From assembly GCA_932521035.1 (NCBI GenBank), contig OW051494.1, positions 10,650,001 through 10,714,000 on the forward strand: 64,000 bases of DNA. Direction: 5' to 3'. Source of the DNA: Oscheius dolichura (lineage: Eukaryota > Nematoda > Chromadorea > Rhabditida > Rhabditidae). The position numbers and the translations under genes are program-made. Position 1 is the stretch's first letter; every line of letters begins with the position of its first letter. Below are positions 36,290 through 47,138 of the stretch, in pieces. The notes beneath the pieces were generated by a model that made no database searches, was not told the DNA's origin, and was given only the letters and a program-made list of their open reading frames with translations.

Positions 36290-39200
36290 TCATTGGAACA
36301 TATCGCCAATCCACCCGTCATTCAGATCCACAACTTTACTCCTGATCATCGGTTTGCTTCGGATCTTCAACAGGACCAAATTCTAAATGGAAATTGATCG
36401 TTTCATTCTTTCAAAATCCCCGCTTACCTCAAGTTCTGACTGAATTTCCCCATTCTCGTTGTCTTCTTTGAGCTGGCTGATCTCTTCTTCAATTTCCTCT
36501 ATGGATTTTCCACTTTTCTTCTTACAGGAATCCAAAACAGCGACCTGGAGGACGTGTTCATCCCGAGCCAGTTCCAGTTGGACGAGATCTTTGTCTGATT
36601 TTCCTTGGCCAATCTTTTGCTTCTGAAATGGGGAGAGTTAGAAGGCAACACAAGGCTCGGTCTTCGATAGCCCGATCCCCTGCACCCGTAAAGTCTCGGC
36701 AGGCGGATCATCTGTATTCAAAAATTGTTACAAAGCTGTGATGCCATTATACCCTTGTCCTGCCGAGACTTTGCGGGTGCCGGGGATAGGACTATCCAGC
36801 CGCAATGGATTACTGTAGCAGCAATAAAGCCTACTTCTTCATTGATCAGCTTCTGTAGATATTCCTTCTTATGAATATTATACTGTAGGATGCTGTTTTC
36901 CACCAAAAATGAGGCGAATTCTTCTCCATTTGAGGTTATTTTCTTATATAAACTGGCGGTCCCCTCTTTTTTAGCCGTAGCTGCAGATAACTCGTTATTT
37001 ATCCTAGCCACCTCTGCCTCCAATATGTTAATCCGATTCTGTACTGTGGTATCGACCACCTAAACCCATTTTTAGTCCAAAAAAAAACAGGAAAAGACTC
37101 GCATTTTGATAAATGGGAGTTAGATCATAGTCAATTTGCATGTGAGTCAGCCACAGGCAGCCACATGCGGTACACTTTAAAGTGGTCTTATCTATTGAGA
37201 GACACTGCTGCAGTTTGACTTCTTGACAAGTTTCCAACTGAAAAAATCACTGTCAAAGCCACAGTTAGACATCCACCTTGGCAGTAACACAGGAGAATCC
37301 GCAACCAATATGGCATTTTTTATAGCGTTTTTCTGAAGCATTATGTTCATCTGGGGTCGAACAGTCAGCCGAGGTGCAGACGGTGTCTCGCCGACCGTTT
37401 GCCCGCCTGATGCAAGTCAGCTGCTGGCGGTGGAGCTTCGGTCGAAGGGAAAGAATCTCCTTATTCAGCTCGAAGATTTCCTTCTGCTTCTCTTGGATGA
37501 CCCTATCCAGAATTTGTTGCCTCTTCTTTAGATCTGTCATTGGACGGACTAGAATGTTGAGAACTGTGCGGACATTGGTGATAGCCAAGGTGTCGACTAG
37601 TTTATGGGGGCGGTGCTGGCTAATTCGGGTGAAGAACCTGGAAATTTTGGGGATTTTAAAGGACTGGAAAGCATTTCTGATACAGTAGCCTGATTCGAAG
37701 TGAAATTATAGACGTTTAGCCGAATTTCTGTTCAAAAATCCAAGTTCCGGTTGGTTTTAGAGCACGATTACCTGTTTTGGATGGTATTTGAGCTCCATAG
37801 CCCAATTTTTACTCTCCACAAAAAAATCAGGAAAAGAAGCAATTTCCCCACCTGAAGACCTCCTCAACTGATCTTCTCCAGCTCCCATTAAAGTCAGCGA
37901 TGTGTCCTTCAGAAAACTTGACTCCTTTCTTCCAAGCGCATAAGAATCGGAAGCTTTCATTGTCAAAGCAAAAGAGGGACGATCTGAACATTTTTCTGTA
38001 CTATCACCCAAAAATGTCTACCTGTTCAAAGGGATCTGGATATTCCGGGTCTTTTCCAGCTCTTTGATATAGGCCGAGAGGATGGCCATGGTCTCTCCCG
38101 GCCGGTAGAGAGTATTCCGGGTGCTGGTAAAGCAGAAGAGAATATTCTTCCTGGCGGAGGCGTGAAGACGGCTGAGCAGCTCTCCCAAGCAGTAGGTAAA
38201 GGTCGTATTCAATTTGGATTCGTTCGGCTTGAGAAGGACACAAATACCGTGAAGTTCCCTAAACGATTACTGTATTTTCACCTAGTGGAAACGATTTTAG
38301 GAAGAAATTAGAGCCCGAATACGGTACAAAACTCACTTATAATCAGCCAGATGGGTGAAGATATTATCAAAATTCTGTTTATCCTTCTCAAAACCGGCAA
38401 CATCTCCAACCCCGGGGGTATCAATCAGCCGAATCTGTTTCTCTTCCCCAGGAGGTCCCCACTGGAAGACATAGGTCATAGCCGCCAAGGTAGACGACTT
38501 CCCGTCTTCTAAATTCTCATTCCCAACGTCGTCGTCAGCCTCGCAGACGATTTTTACTTGTTTGAACTGGAATTTTTCGACTTATGGAAAGGAAAGTGGT
38601 TACATTTTCATCTGTATGGGTAAAGTAGCTCGTGATGAGGATTTCGACCTCTTTACTGTTCTTGGCCTCGTGCATTGTACGGTATTTGAGATAATTTGCC
38701 ATCCCGTTGATGAAGGTCGACTTTCCGACTCCGGTTTCTCCAAGAATTACGATGTTCATCACTTTGGGGCAACTGAAAACGGAATTCCTTGATCTGGTAA
38801 GGTTCCAGGGGTCATATTTGCCGGGAAATCGGGAGGGAGCGGCATGGGAACAATTTTAGGGTACAAAATGGCTCGGCAGAGGATAATTCGATTCCCTGCA
38901 CCCGTAAAGTCCTGGCAGTTGGCTCATCTTTATTCAAAACTGTTACAAAGCTGCGACGCCTTTATACCTTCGTCTTGCCGAGACTTTACGGGTGCAGGAG
39001 ATCGGACTAGTAAGGACCGAGCCAACAAAATAAGTTTGGGGAGGTTTCTAGGGATTAGAGACAAATTTTCAGCGTTTTCTCCTCCTTATCTCAAAAATTA
39101 GCCCCAAACTCCCTTACTTTTCCAAAAAATCCATATTAATCGCTGGCATTTCTTGTTCCCCTTCTTCTTTTGGGAATATAGGATTGTTTAGAGCCTAAAA

Positions 39201-40043
39201 ATTACATTTTGCACAGAAAATAGGGATTCAACCGACCTTTTCCTTCAAATATTCCCTGCACTTCTTCCTATCCTTCCTATTCTTTAAAATGTGTCTCAAA
39301 ACTTTCCGTTTTTCTATCACCGACAGGGCCGTCTCCCTTATAACAGCCGCCGCCTCTGCTCGACGTTCTTCAGGCAGTTCAGTCAAAAGTTTGGCCTCTT
39401 TTTCCATTTCCCGAAGAAATCTTCGACACTCCTTCAATTCGCCTTTCTTCGTGACAATCTCCGAGATTTTTTGCATCTTCCCAATCGTGGTGAGACCATT
39501 TTCCAGGAGAATCTTCTTGATCTCCTCCCTGACTTCAATTTCGGCTATTTTTTCAAGGAATGGGAAGTCCGTAATTGCGGGAATTTCCAATACGAAGCAT
39601 TTCTTCTTCTGGTCAGAATCATTCTTTAAAGATTCCTGAAAAACATTGGGTCCTGAGTGAAAATGAATGAAACTGACCAGATTTTTCAATAAAGTCAAGC
39701 TCTCCTTCAAGAACTGGGTGTCTTTTGTAGCCAAGTGGAGGGCAGTCATCTTCTGGGCCAGGTTCAACACATCGTCCGTTACAATACTACCAATGAGGTC
39801 TTTCTCCGTTTCCGGGACATTTTCCAGGTAATTTGTCAACTTTTCCTGATTTTTTTAGTCAAAAATGGAAAAACAAAGCCCAACCTGGGATTCTAGCCGT
39901 TTCCGGCACTTTTCCACAACATTTTCGTCCGATATTACTCCCTTTAAGGCGTCTATCTTCTCCTCCAGGGATAGAGCGTCGTCTTCAACAATCAGCTGGA
40001 CATATTCCTGTTCTGAGGAGGGCAAGTGGCTGATAAAGTCCAT
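36290..40043 (-). CDS. P-loop GTPase A with four N-terminal helical modules
   Basis: Thirteen exons (40043-39885, 39845-39678, 39635-39237, 39194-39118, 38772-38604, 38566-38337, 38258-38022, 37983-37852, 37637-37277, 37237-37103, 37059-36835, 36622-36428, 36382-36290) give 859 residues. Residues 1-242 hold four copies of a roughly 50-residue helical module (first copy MDFISHLPSSEQEY...EKIDALKG). The G domain has G1 GETGVGKST near residue 280 and G3 DTPGVGDVAG near 375. It lacks NKxD but has FCFTSTR. A helical domain (DTLAITNVRTVLNILVRPMT), a Cys-rich probable zinc site (C-x4-C, C-x3-C, CTACGC-x-W-x3-H) and a predicted coiled coil follow. The plan resembles invertebrate AIG1-type GTPases with a DUF8206-like tail; the function is unknown, and an immune or membrane-associated role is only inference. 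Exon 10 seems to use a GC donor. MITEs sit in introns 4 and 11. Confidence 0.88.
36655..36800. mobile_element. MITE family R1, copy in GTPase A intron 11
   Basis: GGCTCGGTCTTCGATAGCCC-GATCCCCTGCACCCGTAAAG-TCTCGGCAGG opposes CCTGCCGAGACTTTGCGGGT-GCCGGGGATAGGACTA. This is one of the best-preserved long inverted ends and helps define the family terminus GGCTCGG. Confidence 0.92.
38870..39024. mobile_element. MITE family R1, copy in GTPase A intron 4
   Basis: GGCTCGGCAGAGGATAATTC-GATTCCCTGCACCCGTAAAG and the inverted right end CTTTACGGGTGCAGGAGATC-GGACTAGTAAGGACCGAGCC enclose the core TTATTCAAAACTGTTACAAA-GCTGCGACGCC. The element explains most of the 344-bp intron. Confidence 0.93.
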
Positions 40044-40166
40044 AAAAGTTCTAAATCTATGGTTTTGGCTGTTAAAAGAGGGGAAAGAGGTATTAACATG
40101 GACTAGACCAAACGAATTCAAAAAATTGTAACAGAAACAAATTTATTCGCTTTTTACAAAGAGTAT
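40044..40166 (-). promoter_or_regulatory. short intercistronic gap, operon-like (GTPase B to A)
   Basis: Only 123 bp separate the stop of GTPase B from the start of GTPase A on the same strand. On the minus strand an AATAAA (plus-strand TTTATT near 40141) lies about 25 bp after the B stop, and U-rich tracts follow. This spacing and signal order match nematode operons processed by poly(A) addition plus SL2 trans-splicing. No RNA evidence is available here. Confidence 0.55.
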
Positions 40167-43100
40167 TTAGAACTGAAATTTAACAGCGGACTTTCTTCCC
40201 TTCTTGGTCTTTTTGGACTTCTTGAAGAAGCTGCTGACGCCCTCATAGAGCCCATTCATCCAGCCCTTCTTGATGTTGACATTGGTGATCCGGTTGGTCT
40301 GCTCCTTGCGGACGCTTAACATCTCCAACTTCTCGATCTCCTGGAGCAGACCGCCACAATTCTTCATCCGCTTCAGTTCGTCCAGCATCTCATTGATCTG
40401 GTGGATGTCCTTATTGCTGGTCGAAGCAGTGCCATGGCTCTCCAAGATCTTGACCTGCTGCTCGTATTCGTCGCGATACTTCTGGAGCTGGAGGAGCATC
40501 CTGTTCGAAGCCCCGTGGCTCACTTTTCCGTTCTAAAAATGATTTTTAGGGGTTAAAATGGGGGGAAAGGTTACCTCTTCGCGGATCAGATGCTCAACAT
40601 ACTCCTTGTAGACGTCATTGTATGGAATAATCGAGTTCTTCTTCAAGAAGGCGGCGAAATCGGCGCAATGGCTGCGAATCTTGTTGGCCTCCCCTTCCAG
40701 AACAGCTTTTCTCTTCTTCTCCGTTTCGATGAACAACTCAGTCGTATAGATCTTGTCATCGCAGTTCTTGATGCTGTCCTGGACTGTGGGATCAATGATC
40801 TAAACCCGATTTTCATTTCAATAATGAGAAAAGTCTACCTTCTGAATGGTTTTGACCAACTCGTAGCGGATGTGAAGATGTGTGGTCCAGTCACAGCCAC
40901 AGACATTGCACTGTTGGATTCCGTAGGCGTGGAAGCAAACACACCCTTGGAGTTGAGGGTTGGGAACGATTCCTGTCTGAAAAAGAGACATTTGGGTCAA
41001 AATATCAACAACTGGGAGCCTTTTTTGGTCTCTAGGATAATCTGGGCCACGCGGCGTTCCCCCTACAAGCTTCCCCGGCAATTTTAGGGGAAATCTGGGC
41101 GCTAAAACTGGGTTACGGTATTTCTTCGCGGGATCGAAACAGAAAATTAGCCCGGGAGATCGAAAAGTTACTGTGTTTCCCCTAGAACGCCACGTACTTG
41201 AACTCCGGTCAAAAAGCAATGAAGATGGCACTTCTGCTTGTAATAGGTCTCGTGGATAGTTCCATTCAGCTTGACGATCTCCACACACCGTTCATTTGTA
41301 CAGACCGTGATGGGATAGTCGATTTCCTTCGGAGTGATGACCACCTAAATTTTCTGTATGACATTTTTAGGAAGAATAAGCTACCTGATCGACGTAGAGC
41401 CGCGCATTCCCCAAACTCTTGCCCTGTCTCACCAGATCCTCGACTTCTTTGACCTTCTCATCGATCAGCTGGGCATTGACCATTTGGTTTTTGGCTACTT
41501 CAGCCAGAGGACGAGCCATAGCCAAGATAACGGAGCGGATGTTGTTCACGCTCAACGTTTCTTCCGTCTTGTGGGTGGGAAGTTGGGAAATCTTCTTGAA
41601 GAGGCGGAATGTCTCGTCCACAGTGGTTTTCCAACTCTTGTCAAAGTTCTCAATGTCCTTATCCTCGAAGGTGGCGCCCTGCTTCCAGGCACAGAGGAAA
41701 CGGAACGATTCGTTGTCGAAGCAGAAGACAGTATCACTAAAATTTAGACTTATTCCCAGAAAATAAAGAAAATCTCACTTCTGGAGAGGGATTCGAACTC
41801 CTCGGGACTTGTAGAGATCTTCCAGGTGGGACTCCAAAGCGGGCATTGTGTCTCCCGGCTTGTAGAGAGTCTGCCGGGCGTTGGTGAAGCAGAAGAGGAT
41901 GTTCTTACTGGCCGAGACGTGGAGATGGGTCAGGAGCTCGTTGATACAGTAACGGTAGGTTACAGTAAGGCGGGCGTTGTTCGGCTTCATCAGGATCAAG
42001 ATAGCATGGATTTCTCTATAATTTTTGAATATGTCAAGGAAAATAATGGGAAAACTGACGGATAGTCGGCGATAAAGGAGAGAATCTTGGCGAAATTCAT
42101 CTGTTCCTGCTCCAGGCCGCGGACATCTCCAACCCCGGGGGTGTCAATGATTCGGATCTTCTTTCGGTTGTCTGTCGGTCCCCATTCGAACTGATAGGCC
42201 TTAGGAGATTGAGTGGAGGACTGTCCATCGGCCGTGTTCTCATTCTCGTCTTCAATTTCAATCGTCGGATCACATTCAACCCGCATTTTATTGTACTGAA
42301 ACGGTTAAAATTCGTGTAAGAGGGGGAGACGGGGGCTTACATCCTCATCCATGTGGATAAAACTGCTCCGGATAAGAATCTCCACTCCGTGCTTTTTTGC
42401 CTCGTGCATGTTGCCGTACTTGAGGTAATTGGCCAGTCCGTTGATGAAGGTCGACTTTCCCACTCCGGTCTCGCCAAGAACGAGGATATTCAAGCATTGG
42501 GGGAACCTAAAATCGGCCGAAAGTTTAAAAAGGATGAATTCCCTACTGGTCAAAGAATTCTGGAGTAACGTTGGGAATCCATTGTGGCTCCTCCTCTGTC
42601 TCCATGTCCTCGTCGCTGATTTCCTCATCAGTTGAGTCCAAAATGTTGGGGACAGTTTTTTCTTCCTTCTCCGGGGCTAGAATCTTTTCCACTGGGACAT
42701 TTTCCTTCTTCTCTTCCTGAAAAATTCATTTTTTGAATAATAAGAGGGAATTCGCTATAGAGAGCGATTCCGTCCTCGATACCGATCCCCTGCACCCGTA
42801 AAGTCTCGGCAAGACAAAGGTATAAAGGCCACACAGCTTTATAACAGTTTTGACTAAAGATGACACTGCTGCCGAGACTTTGCGGGTGCAGCGGATCGAA
42901 CTACTGAAGACCGAGCCCGATTATTTAGTAAGAATTTACCTCCTTGACTTCCCGCTGCTTCTTGAACTCCTCATAAGCCTTCTTACACTCCTCCGACTGT
43001 TTGGAGATGAGACTGTCCAGAGTGGAGAACTTCTCGTGCTCGAGGAGGAGGTTGGCCACTCCCTTCTTGGTCTTCTGCATCAGAGAGATGAAGTCGGTGG

Positions 43101-43281
43101 TATTTGGCTTCTCCTTCTCGGCTTCCTTGGTCAGGAACTCCTTGACCTTTTCATAGACGTCGTCCCCGATCTGGGCATCCTTCAGCATGCGGAGCTTCTC
43201 CTCCAGGTTGAAGTTGTCCTCCTCGATGATCACTTCCACCAGCATCTTGTCATTCTCGTCCAAAGTATTCAAGAAATCCAT
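40167..43281 (-). CDS. P-loop GTPase B with one N-terminal helical module
   Basis: Ten exons (43281-42940, 42716-42547, 42506-42341, 42295-42060, 42015-41779, 41736-41385, 41344-41198, 40976-40839, 40799-40575, 40532-40167) give 792 residues. Module MDFLNTLDENDKM...EKVKEFLTKE is followed by an acidic linker. The G domain has GETGVGKSTFINGLANYL (about residue 181), GQSSTQSP (a likely switch I threonine) and DTPGVGDVRGLEQ. FCFTNARQTLYKPGDT replaces a classical G4. The middle helical domain starts FCFDNESFRFLCAW. The zinc-like module has TVCTNERC, KCHLHC and CNVCGCDWTTHLHI. The C-terminus is Lys-rich (SSFFKKSKKTKKGRKSAVKF), suggesting binding to acidic membrane or nucleic acid. It pairs with GTPase A downstream and is divergent from GTPase C across 565 bp. 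A MITE lies in intron 1. Confidence 0.92.
42770..42918. mobile_element. MITE family R1, copy in GTPase B intron 1
   Basis: GTCCTCGATACCGATCCCCT-GCACCCGTAAAGTCTCGGCA opposes TGCCGAGACTTTGCGGGTGC-AGCGGATCGAACTACTGAAG-ACCGAGCCC. The core contains TATAAAGGCCACACAGCTTT-ATAACAGTTTTGACTAAAG. Confidence 0.92.
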
Positions 43282-43846
43282 TGTTTTCTGAAAAAAAGAA
43301 AAATTAATCGATAAAAAAATATTAGAAAGGTTAAGAAAGTGACAGCCAGCTCAAATGGCGGGAGGATAAATAAGAGACGCGATAAGGACTGACCTCGTAA
43401 TTGGAGGAAAGCGAACGCGACAAACCATTTTGACAGGGATCTAAATCAGATGGGTAAATTGACGAGGCCTCGCTTTCCATGAAAAGCGGCTATATTTCCC
43501 AATAAGATAAACAGAGATCTTCCAAATTTGAATTGATTTCAACCGCCTAAATATACTTTCTGACGCCGCAATTTCAAACTCAGGTGAGTCACAACTTCCC
43601 GCGTCCCCTCTCTCCTACACAATTTTGATACTGATGTAGCCTTTTTCTATTTATCACCACGACTATTTTATACTGAAAAATCCATCTTTTGTCCTTTTCC
43701 CGCATCAATTTCTTGAACCAGTGCGGTAAAACTCCCCGGGCAGCCGATATGCGCTAATCTTTTGAAAGTTCTATATTTAGTGGATAAAATTTATGGAAAA
43801 CAGTAGAATTTCTATTTCAGGAAACAATACCTTGGAACTAGTCAAA
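43282..43846. promoter_or_regulatory. shared divergent promoter region of GTPases B and C
   Basis: The 565-bp head-to-head spacer has no open frame of note. A TTTCTATTTCAG at about 43809-43820 lies 26 bp before the chosen GTPase C start. It could be a trans-splice acceptor, which would exclude the upstream in-frame ATG at 43793. A GATAAG/GATAAA cluster (near 43365, 43380, 43504) is of interest because GATA factors drive intestinal genes in nematodes; this is suggestive only. Confidence 0.5.
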
Positions 43847-46833
43847 ATGGAAGAAGAACATCAGCAATCCGAGGATCAGGCGGATCCCATCGAGGTCCTC
43901 ATCGAGCCACCCGCCTTTGCCGACTTTTTGAACCTCCTCAGCAGCGACCAGAGAAGAATCTCCCTGACCGTTCTGCTCAAAGCTGGGCTATTGAAAATGG
44001 CGGACAAGATTCTAGCCGAGGAAAGCCCCGAAGCTCGGGAATATTTCCAAAAGTTGAAGAAATACGAAGAGGAGAAGGGGTCGACTGATGTTATTGAGAC
44101 CGATACCGAGAATAAGTTGGTTTACAGTCTTTCCCATGAAAAAAATCCCAATTTTCCAGTTCTTCTGATCAAGCAGAGAATAATTCGGACGACTCCTCCG
44201 ATGATGAGGATGACCCGGACGAGGATCCAGCTAAATGGGCCCCGAAGGTTAAGGACGACTTCTTCGAGAAGTGAGGCTTACTGTAGAGAGAACATTTTGA
44301 TTGTAGGTTCCCCGATACGATGAATATTTTAATCCTGGGAGAAACTGGAGTGGGAAAGTCGACTTTTATCAATGGATTGGCTAATTATCTCCGGTTTGGG
44401 AATATCTATGAGGCTAAGGATCATTTCGAAATACTGATCAAGACATATTTTACTCATAGCGATGGAGAGGTACGTTCTTTTACTGGCAAATGGGTAAAAT
44501 CCACTGGGAACTCTGTCTACAGTATGAAAATCACAGAAAACGGCCGTTTCGAGGGTAACAATCCGACCAAACCCCAATTTTTCACAAGAAGGGACCTCCA
44601 AATTTCAGTTCAACGGCCAAAGAATCGAATGTGATCCGACAATTTCCCGAGAGACTGAAGAAGAAGAGAATGAGAATGTGGAAGACGGCCAGTCCTCCAC
44701 CCAGTCGCCTAAATCATATCTAATCTCTTGGGGACCTCCTGGCCATACAAAGAGGATCCGAATTATCGATACTCCAGGAGTCGGCGATGTCCGCGGCCTG
44801 GAGCAGGAAAAGAAGAACTACGCCAAGATTTTGGACTTTATTGCCCAGTACAAGTCAGTTTTTCCCCCTTTACAGTAATTTATAGCCAATTTCTTTCAGA
44901 GAACTCCATGCCATTTGTGTCCTGATGAAGCCTAATGAATCCAAGCTCACTCTAAGCTTTCGCTATTGTCTGAACGAGCTGTTGACCCATCTCCACGTTT
45001 CGGCCAGCAGGAACATTCTCTTCTGCTTCACCAACGCCCGGCAGACTCTTTACCAACCGGGGGAGACTCTCCCCACCCTTCGGGCCTATTTAAAACAGCT
45101 TCAAAAGTACAAAAATGTGGAGATTCCTCTCAACTCGTGAGTTTAAACCCCTTCCTTTAGAAAAAAATGCTTTCAGGTCGACAATGTTCAGCTTTGATAA
45201 CGAGAGCTTCCGTTGTTTATGCGCCTGGCGGGAAGGAGTCAATTTTACGACGAATGAACTCGCCGATTTCAACAGCAGCTGGAAGATTACTGTAAATGAA
45301 ACATTCCGGTTTGTTCTTTTCTACTTTATTGTTATTTTTGAAAATTTCAGACTTTTTAAGCGGATTTCCGAGCTGCCAGTCCATAATGTCGCCGATACCG
45401 TCAGTGTGAATAATATCCGAGCGGTTATTCTGACCATGGCCAAGCCAATGGCTGAAATATCGAGGAACCAGATGATGAATCTTCAACTAATTGATAGAAA
45501 GATCAAAGAGATTGAAGACTGCATCCGAGAGGGGGACGACCTCACAGGGAAGCTGTACGTCGACCAGGTAGGCCGGATTTCCCCCGTTAAATCCCCGCCA
45601 TTTCATCTTTTTTGGGACGATTTTGCCATTACCGTAATCTTCAGAAAATTATCTATAAAATTAGCTAAAAATCATGGCGAAATTTTTAAATACGACTTTA
45701 TTTTGAGTGAAATTCCCCTTACACTGCACCACTTCAAAATTTCGGTTCAGATTGAGCTGGTTCCCCTGGAGCTCAGCCATCCGATGACCGTTTGTGCCGC
45801 GGAAAAGTGTGTAGAACACAAGAAGATGAGCAGTGACCCCAACACCCAGACGGAAATCTGCTACACGACTGTTTGCCACGCTCCGTGCGCCTTAGAAGGC
45901 GTCACGACGGAAATCTGCCCAAATCCGGCGATCAAAAGTTGCTATGTCTTCCAAACTCCGGGAAATCTCTGTAAAATGTGTGGATGCAGCTGGGAGTGTC
46001 ATATCCATATACGGTATAAGTTGGACAAGACGATGAAGAAGGTCGTGGATCCGGCGGTGGAGCAATGCCTGAAGAACTGTGCCGACCACCAAGAGGCGGC
46101 CGAATTATTCATCAAAAACGAAAAAGAACGCGTTGGTCCCTTTTTATCGGTTTAATTAAACTAAAATCTTTTAAGAGAACCAAATTGGAGAAAGAGGCCT
46201 CCCTAATTAGCAGCCATTGCGTGGAATTTGCCGCCTTCTTGAAGGAGAACTCCCTCATACCGTATAATGACGTCTATAAGGAATATGTCAGCCATTTGAT
46301 CAAGGAAGCAGTGAGTTTTCCATATTATTTCTTGACAATAATATTTCGTGTTTAGAAAAATACCGCGGAAGAGGATGGATCCTATGAATTGCTGCAAATC
46401 CTCGAAGCGAATAAGGAAGCCTACGATGCGCAGGTAATTCCCCGTATTTCAAACTTTAATCCATTTTTTTGAGATCCAAGTAATTGAAAATCAACAAACA
46501 ACGACAAAAAAGATCAAAACTGTTGAGCAGATCAACACTATGGTGGAAGATTTGAAGAAATTGGAGGATTGCGGCACAGTATTGCAAGAAGTTCAGGTAA
46601 ATACCCTTATAAGGCAACTGGCATACTAAATCCTTCAGAAATTGGAACTGATCAGTTTGGAGAAACAGCAAAAAGAAGAGGCAATCGCTGTGAAGATCAA
46701 AGGAGGCTGGTTCGATAAGAAATTCAACTCCTTGATGGATGGAGCGGCTACCATAATGAAGGGAGCTAAGAAGGCGGCCAAGTCCTTCTTCTCCCTAGGT
46801 GGAATGCTCAAAAAGAAAGAAAAAGCTCTATAA
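43847..46833 (+). CDS. P-loop GTPase C with one N-terminal helical module
   Basis: Twelve exons (43847-44115, 44160-44270, 44307-44469, 44609-44853, 44900-45136, 45177-45308, 45351-45567, 45751-46131, 46176-46310, 46356-46433, 46474-46596, 46639-46833) give 761 residues. The order is helical module (FADFLNLLSSDQRR...), acidic linker (SDDSSDDEDDPDED), G domain (GETGVGKST, GQSSTQSP, DTPGVGDVRGLEQ), FCFTNARQTLYQPGET, middle domain (FSFDNESFRCLCAW), zinc-like module (CAAEKC, CHAPC, CKMCGCSWECHIHI), a predicted coiled coil and an amphipathic Lys-rich tail (KGAKKAAKSFFSLGGMLKKK). It is closest to GTPase B. AATAAA at about 46848 is the likely poly(A) signal. No MITE is present in this copy. I chose the second ATG because the first lies before a TTTCAG. 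Confidence 0.92.
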
Positions 46834-46919
46834 ATTGTCATCTATCAATAAAGTATTCAACAATCCTAAGAGAGTTTTTGTAAGAATAAAAAGAGCACTT
46901 GAGCGGTCGAGCGGGTGGA

Positions 46920-47090
46920 TTCCATGGTGGCCAAAGTTAAGCCTAAACGGTGGACAGGTCCTCTGGTGGTAGAAAAGTTAAGCCTAAACGGCTGACACGG
47001 CATTACGGTGGCAGAAAAGTTAAGCCTAAACGGTGGGCAGGACTTGTGGTGGCAGACCTAAACGGCGGGCACGGAGGGCAGGACGGTATC
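46920..47090. repeat. tandem repeat of about 44-50 bp, about 3.5 units
   Basis: The unit AAAGTTAAGCCTAAACGG with a GGTGGCAG/GGTGGTAG spacer recurs at roughly 46932, 46975 and 47018, and a shortened CCTAAACGG unit at about 47060. It separates the convergent 3' ends of GTPases C and D. Confidence 0.85.
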
Positions 47091-47138
47091 GGGAAAAAAA
47101 AGTTTTTATTGAGTTCATATCTGTACATCATGGTGAGA

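Noticed and set aside
43793-43846. Upstream ATG extension of GTPase C
   Set aside because: A TTTCTATTTCAG lies between this ATG and the next in-frame one, fitting a trans-splice acceptor; the extra residues match no paralogue.
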